Shown: positions 1 to 5,517 of the stretch, in pieces
How positions within the stretch are numbered: position 1 is the first letter of the stretch
Layout: every line of letters starts with the position of its first letter
Assembly: GCA_036399695.1 (NCBI GenBank)
Contig: DASWMP010000189.1
Span: 1 to 14,601 of the forward strand
DNA: 14,601 bases
From: DASVEE01 sp036399695
Lineage (GTDB): Bacteria; Acidobacteriota; Thermoanaerobaculia; Gp7-AA8
Reading direction: 5' to 3'
Program-made: the position numbers and the translations under genes
The notes under the pieces: generated by a model
Told to the model about the DNA's origin: nothing
Databases searched by the model: none
Seen by the model: the letters and a program-made list of their open reading frames with translations, nothing else

Positions 1-903
1 GCCGGCAATTACTCCGTGACCGTGACGGCGAACGGCTGCTCGACGCAGAGTGCCGTGACGACAGTGACGGAGAAGCCGCTGCCGAACGCCGCGATCACCG
101 GCACGACGTCGATCTGCGCCGGTACGACGACGACGCTCACGGCGCCGGGCGGCACCGGTTACAGCTATCTCTGGTCCAACGGTGCGACGTCGCAGTCGAT
201 CGTGGTTGGCGCCGGCAACTACTCCGTGACCGTGACGGCGAACGGCTGCTCGACGCAGAGTGCCGTGACGACGGTGACGGAGAAGCCGCTGCCGTCGGCG
301 ACGATCACCGGCACGACGTCGATCTGCGCCGGTACGACGACGACGCTCACGGCGCCGGGCGGCACCGGTTACACGTATCTCTGGTCCACCGGCGCGACGT
401 CGCAGTCGATCAGCGTCGGCGCCGGCAATTACTCCGTGACCGTGACGGCGAACGGCTGCTCGACGCAGAGTGCCGTGACGACAGTGACGGAGAAGCCGCT
501 GCCGAACGCCGCGATCACCGGCACGACCAGCATCTGTGCCGGCACGACGACGGTGCTCAGCGCCTCGACCGGCGCCGGTTACAGCTACGTCTGGTCGACG
601 GGGGCCACCTCTCCGACGATCACGGTGGGCGCCGGCAGCTACTACGTCGACGTGACGCTCAACGGCTGCACGCGCCGCTCGGCGACGACGACCGTCACGA
701 CCAAGCCGCTGCCGACGGCCACGATCAGCGGCACGACCACGGTCTGCCCCGGCTCCACCACGACGCTGACCGCGTCATCCGGGGCCGGCTATACGTATCT
801 CTGGTCCACCGGCGCCACGACCCCGTCCATCGCGGCGGGCGCCGGCAGCTATTACGTCGACGTGACACTCAACGGCTGCACGGTGCGCAGCAGCACGACA
901 ACG
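1..903 (+). repeat. In-frame 210-bp tandem repeat
   Basis: The same phrase, beginning GCCGGCA(A/G), recurs at 1, 211, 421, 631 and 841, exactly 210 bp apart (70 codons). Bases 1-106 and 421-526 are essentially identical, whereas the intervening copy at 211 differs at scattered positions. Copies from 631 onward are clearly more diverged. The array continues out of the window on the left. Confidence 0.9.
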
Positions 904-1194
904 GTGACGCAGCTCGTGACCGCGACCATCACCAAGCAGCCGACGCCGTCGTCGCAGCAGACGACGCGCAACACGCAGGTGAGCATCGACGTCGACGCGG
1001 CGGGCACGGGCTTGACGTTCGCCTGGTATCGCGGCGGCACGCTCGGCAACCCCGGCAGCGCAACGCTCGTCGGGACCACTGAGACGCTCCAGGTCTCGCA
1101 CGGCAGCAAGGGCACGTACACCTACTGGGTGCGTGTGACCGGCTCCTGCGGTACGGATACGAGCGACTACGCCGCGACGGTCGTCGTGAGGTGA
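1..1194 (+). CDS. Secreted Ig/PKD-like tandem-repeat protein, 3' part (5' end outside window)
   Basis: The frame is open from base 1 and stops at TGA 1192-1194, giving 397 visible residues; the true start lies upstream. The chain is a run of 70-residue Thr/Ser/Gly-rich beta modules, each with a cysteine near its start (NGCSTQS), a hydrophobic YLWS(T/N)GATS strand and an ICAGTTT segment with a second cysteine. A final, different Ig-like domain follows from about residue 305, with WYRGG and a cysteine in TGSCGTD, and ends at VVVR without a sorting signal, anchor or membrane segment. Such modules (PKD/Ig-like, SprB-type) are known from bacterial surface and adhesion proteins, so an extracellular structural or adhesive role is inferred. 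A hairpin lies just after the stop. The first three modules are nearly identical in DNA, which suggests recent duplication or gene conversion. No catalytic motif is visible, and the exact family is unknown. Confidence 0.8.
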   Translation, partial: AGNYSVTVTANGCSTQSAVTTVTEKPLPNAAITGTTSICAGTTTTLTAPGGTGYSYLWSNGATSQSIVVGAGNYSVTVTANGCSTQSAVTTVTEKPLPSATITGTTSICAGTTTTLTAPGGTGYTYLWSTGATSQSISVGAGNYSVTVTANGCSTQSAVTTVTEKPLPNAAITGTTSICAGTTTVLSASTGAGYSYVWSTGATSPTITVGAGSYYVDVTLNGCTRRSATTTVTTKPLPTATISGTTTVCPGSTTTLTASSGAGYTYLWSTGATTPSIAAGAGSYYVDVTLNGCTVRSSTTTVTQLVTATITKQPTPSSQQTTRNTQVSIDVDAAGTGLTFAWYRGGTLGNPGSATLVGTTETLQVSHGSKGTYTYWVRVTGSCGTDTSDYAATVVVR

Positions 1195-1205
1195 ATCGTG
1201 GATCG

Positions 1206-1237
1206 GGTGGCGGGGGGACGAATGTTCCTCCGCCACC
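1206..1237 (+). terminator. Hairpin after the repeat-protein gene
   Basis: A 13-bp stem pairs 1206-1218 (GGTGGCGGGGGGA) with 1225-1237 (TTCCTCCGCCACC), including G-T wobbles, around the 6-nt loop CGAATG. It starts 11 nt after the stop codon. There is no T-tract after it, so intrinsic termination is plausible but not certain; mRNA 3'-end protection is an alternative. Confidence 0.45.
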
Positions 1238-1255
1238 TGGGCGTCGCTCTGTGTA

Positions 1256-1403
1256 TGGAGTGCGGCAGCGATGGTTCATCAGTTGCCGCTTTCCTATAGC
1301 GGAAGCGTCGAGCTTCCGCCCGCCGGGTGCGGCACGTGGGCCGCAGCTTGACGCGGCGGCTGTTGGAAAGCGGCAGATGATAAGACGTCGCTGCCGCACT
1401 CCA
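1256..1403. repeat. 148-bp imperfect palindromic intergenic element
   Basis: The ends are a perfect 16-bp inverted repeat: TGGAGTGCGGCAGCGA at 1256-1271 and its complement at 1388-1403. Inside, TGCCGCTTTCC at 1284-1294 matches GGAAAGCGGCA at 1365-1375. Further in, GCGGAAGC/GCTTCCGC (1299-1306/1312-1319) forms an 8-bp hairpin, and GCGTCGAGCT is echoed inverted by AGCTTGACGC. The element is therefore two diverged copies of one unit facing each other. It fills the gap between two convergent genes. The end motif GGAGTGCGG also occurs at 14555-14563, indicating a dispersed family. No protein is encoded. Confidence 0.8.
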
Positions 1404-1414
1404 AACTCGGCGAC

Positions 1415-1834
1415 CTACCGGTTCTCCGAACCCCCCGCCCGCCGTCCGATCTCCATGTGCCGCTCCGGATCGGCCAGCGGCCGGAACCCGAACTGCTCGT
1501 ACAGCCCATGCGCATCGCGCGTGACGAGATGCCACCGCCGCAGTCCCTGCAGCTCCGGATGCTCGCGGATAGCCCGCATCAGCTCCTTCCCGACACCCCG
1601 CCCCCGATGCGACTCCAGCACGAACACATCCGCCACATAGCCGAACGTGGCGTAGTCGGTGATCACCCGCGCAAAGCCCACCTGCGCCTCGCCGTCGAAC
1701 GCCCCGAAGCACAGCGAGTTTGCAATGGCCCGCTCCACCACCTGCAACGGAACCTCCCGCGCCCAGTACGACACGGTGGCGAGCCAGTGGTGGATGAGCG
1801 GGATGTCGAGTCTGGAGCGATCGGTGGTGATCAT
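1415..1834 (-). CDS. GNAT family N-acetyltransferase
   Basis: This 139-residue protein has the GNAT fold signature: the beta4/motif A stretch VADVFVLESHRGRGVGKELM with the acetyl-CoA pyrophosphate loop R77-G-R-G-V-G82, a preceding GFARVITD strand, and an LYEQFGF motif whose Tyr112 sits where many GNATs place the general acid. It should transfer an acetyl group from acetyl-CoA to an amine; the substrate cannot be read from sequence. The ATG at 1832-1834 was chosen because the frame upstream only translates a low-complexity word repeat (KTKNQQPKTKNQK), which is unlikely to be protein. No Shine-Dalgarno motif is visible. It lies 88 bp downstream of the mocR-type gene on the same strand, separated by a terminator-like hairpin, so it may be transcribed independently. 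The length is normal for a single-domain GNAT. Confidence 0.88.
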   Translation of the reverse strand: MITTDRSRLDIPLIHHWLATVSYWAREVPLQVVERAIANSLCFGAFDGEAQVGFARVITDYATFGYVADVFVLESHRGRGVGKELMRAIREHPELQGLRRWHLVTRDAHGLYEQFGFRPLADPERHMEIGRRAGGSENR

Positions 1835-1905
1835 TGGTTTCTGGTTTTTGGTTTTTGGTTGTTGGTTTTTGGTTTTACCGACAACCAACAACCAAAACCA
1901 ACAAC
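1835..1905. repeat. TTGGTTTT word repeat forming an inverted repeat
   Basis: The left part repeats the word TTGGTTTT/TTGGTTG several times (1834-1876). After ACCG the complementary words ACAACCAACAACCAAAACC follow (1881-1899 and beyond). The two halves can pair as an imperfect hairpin. The tract sits between the end of the regulator gene and the start of the acetyltransferase gene. A shorter piece of the same word (AACCAAAACCAACCAAAAA) lies at 13805-13823. Confidence 0.75.
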
Positions 1906-1923
1906 GGCGCGCTGGCGCGCGCC
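1906..1923 (-). terminator. Probable terminator of the mocR-type gene, touching its stop codon
   Basis: GGCGCGC (1906-1912) and GCGCGCC (1917-1923) form a 7-bp G+C stem with a TGGC loop. On the minus strand this hairpin is followed by the T/G-rich tract GTTGTTGGTTTTGG, resembling an intrinsic terminator with an interrupted T tail. The stem overlaps the last base of the stop codon, which is unusually tight. Confidence 0.45.
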
Positions 1924-3248
1924 TACACCACCGGCCCCTCCGCCCGTTCCTCGTCGATTCCGGCGAGTACGTGCAGGGCCGTCTCCATCTCCGCGATCGT
2001 CTGCGCGGCGCCGAGGCAGATGCGGATGTGGCGGGGGGAGTCGTCGGCGACCGAGAAGGTGGAGGCGGAGGTCACCAGCACCTTCCTGCGCCGCGCTTCC
2101 TCGGCGAAGGAATCGCCGGTCCAGCGGCGCGGCACCTCCATCCAGAGATGCGGTGAGCGGGGATCTCCGCCGCCGGCGCGGCTGCCGAGGATCTTGCGGG
2201 CCAGGCGGTTGCGAAGGGCGATCTCCTGGCGCTTTTGCTCGACGATGCGCATCGCCGTCCCGTCCTCGATCCAGGTGGCGGCGATCTCCACGAGCGCGGG
2301 CGACGTGAAGAGCGCTGCTGCCCGTAATCCCGCGTGCATCTTCGGCACGAGGGCGTCGGGCGCCAGCGCGAAGCCGGTCCGCAGCGCCGGCGCGAGGCTC
2401 TTGCCGGTGCCGGTCACGCGCACCGTCCGCTCGGGTGCGAACGACTGCACGGGCGGGGGAGGGTCGTCGAGCAGGAAGGCGTAGACGTCGTCCTCGACGA
2501 TCGTCAGGCCGAGCTTCTCGGCGATGGCCGCCAGCTCGCGGCGCCGCTTCTCCGGCAACACCGTGCCGGTCGGATTCTGGATCGACGGCGTCACATAGAC
2601 CACCTTCGCCTTCGTCTTCCGGATGGCGTCGGGGATGAGGCCGTAGCGGTCCATCGGCAGCGGCTCGAGCCGCAGGTGCAGCAGGGAGGCGATCCAGCGG
2701 ATGCCGTGATACGTCACGCTCTCGGTCAGCACGGTGTCGCCGGGGCGGGTGAGGGCGGCGAGGGCGACGAACATGGCCTGCTGCGCGCCGGCCGTGATGA
2801 CGACGTTCGAAGGATCGGCCCCGCCGCCGAGCCATGCCGCTCCGGCAGCGCGATGGCGTTCCGAGCCTGCCGGCGATTCGTACTGCGCTGCGACGAAGGC
2901 GGCGTTCATCCGCTGCAGCATCGCTTGCGCCAGCGGCGCGAGCGGGATGCGCAACATGTTCGTGGCCAGGTCGAGCTCCTCGGCCGGCGCCTGCGCTTCG
3001 CGCCGCACGTTGCGCACGAAGCTCCCGCGTCCGGTCGTCGACTCCACCAGTCCGCGCCTCGCCGCCTCGGCGTACGCACGCGTGATCGTGACCGCCGTCA
3101 CGCCGAGTTGCCGCGCCAGCTCCCGGTGCGTCGGCAGCCGGCTCCCGGCCAGCAACATGCCCGTAGCGATGTCACGTTCGAGCGCGTCCGCGATCCGCTG
3201 ATAGAGCGGCGTCTCGGAATCGTGCAATCGCGGTGTCCAAAGTGTCAT
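1923..3248 (-). CDS. MocR-type transcriptional regulator (GntR wHTH + aminotransferase-like domain)
   Basis: The 441-residue protein has a GntR winged helix at about residues 8-80 (LYQRIADALERDI, LPTHRELARQLGVTAVTITRAY, GRGSFVRN). An aminotransferase class I/II domain follows from about 95 to 430: NPTG at 225-228, EDDVYAF with Asp/Tyr near 254-256, the PLP lysine K283 in TGTGKSLAPALR, and the substrate-carboxylate Arg409 in HIRICLG. This is the MocR/PdxR/GabR architecture, in which PLP or an amino compound controls DNA binding rather than catalysis. The ATG at 3246-3248 was preferred over one 39 bp upstream because it begins just before the conserved N-terminus (TLWTPRLHDSETPLYQ) and leaves room for the divergent promoter. 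MocR genes usually sit divergently from their target; here that is the PLP-dependent enzyme at 3304. The effector is unknown. Confidence 0.92.
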   Translation of the reverse strand: MTLWTPRLHDSETPLYQRIADALERDIATGMLLAGSRLPTHRELARQLGVTAVTITRAYAEAARRGLVESTTGRGSFVRNVRREAQAPAEELDLATNMLRIPLAPLAQAMLQRMNAAFVAAQYESPAGSERHRAAGAAWLGGGADPSNVVITAGAQQAMFVALAALTRPGDTVLTESVTYHGIRWIASLLHLRLEPLPMDRYGLIPDAIRKTKAKVVYVTPSIQNPTGTVLPEKRRRELAAIAEKLGLTIVEDDVYAFLLDDPPPPVQSFAPERTVRVTGTGKSLAPALRTGFALAPDALVPKMHAGLRAAALFTSPALVEIAATWIEDGTAMRIVEQKRQEIALRNRLARKILGSRAGGGDPRSPHLWMEVPRRWTGDSFAEEARRRKVLVTSASTFSVADDSPRHIRICLGAAQTIAEMETALHVLAGIDEERAEGPVV

Positions 3249-3263
3249 AACTCGGTTGTCATA
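3243..3263. promoter_or_regulatory. Candidate MocR operator: direct repeat of TGTCATA
   Basis: TGTCATA occurs at 3243-3249 and again at 3257-3263, 14 bp apart, in the divergent gap. The first copy covers the regulator's start codon and the second ends two bases before the -35 box of the opposite gene. MocR proteins are known to bind direct repeats near divergent promoters, so this is a reasonable operator; assignment is by position and pattern only. Confidence 0.35.
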
Positions 3264-3264
3264 C

Positions 3265-3294
3265 TTGACGAATGACGATTGTAGCACCTATATC
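3265..3294 (+). promoter_or_regulatory. Sigma-70-like promoter of the PLP enzyme gene
   Basis: The -35 box is TTGACG (3265-3270) and the -10 box TATATC (3289-3294), with an 18-bp spacer (or CTATAT with 17). Transcription would start around 3301, giving an almost leaderless mRNA for the ATG at 3304. The -35 box abuts the TGTCATA repeat, allowing control by the adjacent regulator. Confidence 0.5.
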
Positions 3295-3303
3295 TCCTGC
3301 ATC

Positions 3304-4722
3304 ATGACGACGATGACCGAGCCGATTTCAGCCGCGCGTACCGAATTCCTCGACGAAGACCTTCTCGATCTGGCCCACCGCCGGGCCACCGACTACCTCC
3401 GCGGTGTCGGTGAGCGGCACGTCGGTGCCCGCGCCTCGCGCGAGGAGCTCCTGCGCGGACTGGACGCCGAGCTGCCGGACGGTGGCGACGAGCCGGCCAT
3501 GGTCCTGGAGACGCTGGCGGGCCAGGTCGAGCGCGGCGCCATCGCCACGGTCGGCCCGCGCTACTTCGGCTTCGTCATCGGCGGCGTGCTGCCGGTGACG
3601 CTGGCGGCGGACTGGCTCACCAGCGCGTGGGACCAGAACGCCGGTATCTACGCCACGTCTCCGCTCGGCGCGACGGTCGAAGAGGTGGCGGGCCGCTGGC
3701 TGCTCGAGCTGTTCGACCTGCCGCGCGACCTGAGCTTCGGCTTCGTGACCGGCTGTCAGATGGCCAACTTCACCGCGCTCGCCGCCGCGCGTCACGGCGT
3801 CCTCCGCCGCGCCGGCTGGAACGTGGAAGAGGATGGGCTGGCGGGCGCGCCGCGCGTGAACATCATCACGAGCGCCGAGTCGCACGTCACGATCGACGTC
3901 TCCCTCCGTCTCCTCGGTTTCGGCACGCGCAACATCCTCCGCGTCGAGAGCGACGGGCAGGGGAGGATGCGCCCGGATCGCCTCCGGCGCCTGCTCGAGA
4001 ACCTCAACGGCCCGGCCATCGTCTGCGCGCAGGCCGGCAACGTGAACACCGGCGCCTTCGATCCGCTCCGCGACATCGCCGAGGTGACCCGCGAGCATGG
4101 CGCGTGGCTGCACGTCGACGGCGCCTTCGGTCTCTGGGCGCGCGCCAGCCGCGATCTGCGCCACCTCGCGGACGGTATCGAGCTCGCCGACTCCTGGGCC
4201 ACCGACGCCCACAAGTGGCTGAACGTGCCGTACGACAACGGCATCGTCTTCGTCCGCGACAGCGCCGCGCACCGCGCCGCCATGACCTCGTCCGCCGCTT
4301 ACCTGCAGCAGACGTCAGGCGTGGAGCGGGACAACATCGACTGGACCCCTGAGTTCTCACGCCGCGCCCGCGGCTTCACCATCTACGCCGCCCTGCGCAC
4401 CCTCGGCCGCCGCGGCGTGGAAGCGATGATCGACGCCGGCTGCGTGCGCGCCCGGCAGATGGCCGACCTGCTCCGTAAGGCTCCGGGAGTGGACGTACTG
4501 AACGACGTCGTCCTCAACCAGGTCCTCGTCCGCTTCGGCGACGACGACGTCAAAACCCGCGAAGTCATCGCCCGTGTCCAGCAGGACGGCACCTGCTGGC
4601 TCGGCGGCACCACCTGGCACGGCGTCGCCGCCATGCGCATCGCCTTCTCCAACTGGGCCACGAATGAGGAGGATGTGGCGCGTAGCGCGGAGGCGATCCT
4701 GCGCGCGTGGCAGGGTGAGTAG
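3304..4722 (+). CDS. Fold-type-I PLP-dependent decarboxylase-like enzyme (group II decarboxylase family)
   Basis: The 472-residue protein shows the aromatic/glutamate/diaminobutyrate decarboxylase superfamily pattern. It has an N-terminal region with FGFVIGGVLPVTLAADWL, TGCQMANFTAL as the PLP-phosphate loop, the ring-stacking histidine H194 in SAESHVTIDVSL, H270-V-D272 in WLHVDGAFGLWA, and the Schiff-base lysine K304 in DAHKWLNVPYDNG. It probably decarboxylates (or otherwise transforms) an amino acid in the cytoplasm; the substrate is not readable. The start at 3304 was chosen over an in-frame ATG at 3256 that lies upstream of the promoter; the ATG at 3313 is also possible. No Shine-Dalgarno motif is present, consistent with a near-leaderless mRNA. 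The divergent MocR-type gene suggests control by an amino acid, amine or PLP. An aminotransferase-like or lyase activity is the main alternative. Confidence 0.85.
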   Translation: MTTMTEPISAARTEFLDEDLLDLAHRRATDYLRGVGERHVGARASREELLRGLDAELPDGGDEPAMVLETLAGQVERGAIATVGPRYFGFVIGGVLPVTLAADWLTSAWDQNAGIYATSPLGATVEEVAGRWLLELFDLPRDLSFGFVTGCQMANFTALAAARHGVLRRAGWNVEEDGLAGAPRVNIITSAESHVTIDVSLRLLGFGTRNILRVESDGQGRMRPDRLRRLLENLNGPAIVCAQAGNVNTGAFDPLRDIAEVTREHGAWLHVDGAFGLWARASRDLRHLADGIELADSWATDAHKWLNVPYDNGIVFVRDSAAHRAAMTSSAAYLQQTSGVERDNIDWTPEFSRRARGFTIYAALRTLGRRGVEAMIDAGCVRARQMADLLRKAPGVDVLNDVVLNQVLVRFGDDDVKTREVIARVQQDGTCWLGGTTWHGVAAMRIAFSNWATNEEDVARSAEAILRAWQGE

Positions 4723-4737
4723 CTAGTCAACAGAAAG

Positions 4738-4843
4738 CGATAGGACCAATCGGACCCAGAGGACTCATGGGACGTATGTGAGTTGCGGTGTCGTGCGGCT
4801 CCCCATCCGTCCATAGGTCCGATCGGTCCTATGGGTCCTATCG
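4738..4843. repeat. Inverted repeat made of GGTCCTAT words between convergent genes
   Basis: The left arm CGATAGGACCAATCGGACCC (4738-4757) is answered by ATAGGTCCGATCGGTCCTAT (4813-4832) and a second partial copy, GGGTCCTATCG (4833-4843). The arms can pair across about 55 nt of spacer. It fills most of the 161-bp gap between the convergent PLP-enzyme and receiver genes and could stop transcription from both sides; there is no clear T-tract. Confidence 0.7.
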
Positions 4844-4883
4844 TGTAACCGGACCTCGGAAATCGGCCCGCGTAGCGCGGCCC

Positions 4884-5240
4884 CTACTGAAACCGTCGCG
4901 TAATCTCCGCCACCGCATCCGCTTTCGCGACCACCTTCAGATCCTTGCCGACGCGGCGGCGGAGGTCGTCGTGGTCGGTGGCGGACGTCATCAGGATGAC
5001 GTTGCCCATGTCCTGGCCGTTCTCTTCGCGCAGGTAGGTGAGCACGCCGAAGCCGCTCTGGAGCGGCACGTCGGTGTCGATGAGAATGGCGGCGTAGTCC
5101 TCCAGCTCGAGCTTCTGGATCGCGTCCCACCCGTCCGACGCGCAATCGCACGAAATCTCGAGCTGCGCTCCCGCTTCCTCGATGGCGCGGCAGATGACCG
5201 GGTTGTCCTCGACTACCAGAATCTTTTCGTCTCTTCTCAT
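4884..5240 (-). CDS. Single-domain response regulator (CheY-like receiver)
   Basis: This 118-residue protein is a complete receiver domain with no output domain: the acidic pair E11-D12 (ILVVEDNP), phospho-acceptor D55 in AAILIDTDVP, conserved T85 in VILMTSATD, and K106 near the end (VVAKAD). It is therefore predicted to be phosphorylated by a histidine kinase and to act through protein-protein contact. The ATG at 5238-5240 was selected because it immediately precedes the first beta strand; an AGGG 6 nt upstream is one of the few Shine-Dalgarno-like motifs in this window. The longer open frame upstream runs through a word-repeat hairpin and is unlikely to be coding. No kinase gene lies next to it. 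It is divergent from the large exported Ig protein, so co-regulation is possible but unproven. Confidence 0.85.
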   Translation of the reverse strand: MRRDEKILVVEDNPVICRAIEEAGAQLEISCDCASDGWDAIQKLELEDYAAILIDTDVPLQSGFGVLTYLREENGQDMGNVILMTSATDHDDLRRRVGKDLKVVAKADAVAEITRRFQ

Positions 5241-5295
5241 GTGGCCCTCAGCGTAGGCCCTGCTGCAAGAAACAGGCAAGCAGGACCGTGGAGAC

Positions 5296-5397
5296 GCGCG
5301 TTGTCCGTTTCGTTGTCCGTTGTCCGTAAAGGAAAGTTCGTGGCCGACCTCTCGCTGAGGCACACGGACAACGGACAACGAGAAACGGACAACGCGC
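5296..5397. repeat. Long hairpin built from GTTGTCCGT words
   Basis: The left arm at 5296-5327 consists of GCGCGTTGTCCGTTTC followed by two GTTGTCCGT-type words. The right arm at 5364-5397 is its reverse complement except for a 2-nt insertion (TC). The arms are 32 and 34 nt, with a 36-nt loop. Another word, GCAACGGACAACGCG, follows at 5396-5410. It lies in the divergent region between the receiver gene and the big Ig gene and would form a very stable cruciform or RNA hairpin in the leader of either transcript. Confidence 0.85.
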
Positions 5398-5447
5398 AAC
5401 GGACAACGCGTTCGACGTGCGCGCGAAACGCTCCACTCCGCTCTTAT

Positions 5448-5464
5448 TTGGCATTTCCACTGCA
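5448..5464 (+). promoter_or_regulatory. Candidate sigma-54 promoter of the large Ig gene
   Basis: TTGGCATTTCCACTGCA resembles the -24/-12 consensus: the GG (5450-5451) and GC (5462-5463) doublets have the required 10-nt spacing, with TTGGCA on the left and TGCA on the right. The expected start of transcription is about 5475, 43 nt before the ATG. Several weakly conserved positions do not match, and no sigma-70 -10 box was seen at normal spacing from TTGGCA. Confidence 0.3.
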
Positions 5465-5517
5465 CTGGCCGGGGCAGGTAGTGACGCGAAAAATGTTGAC
5501 GAGGATGGAACCACACC

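Noticed and set aside
1835..1891. N-terminal extension of the acetyltransferase through the TTGGTTTT tract
   Set aside because: It would add only a KTKNQQP repeat from an intergenic word element; the GNAT domain begins properly after the ATG at 1834.
3246..3287. Upstream ATG for the MocR gene at 3287
   Set aside because: The added 13 residues cross the promoter of the divergent gene and do not resemble the family N-terminus.
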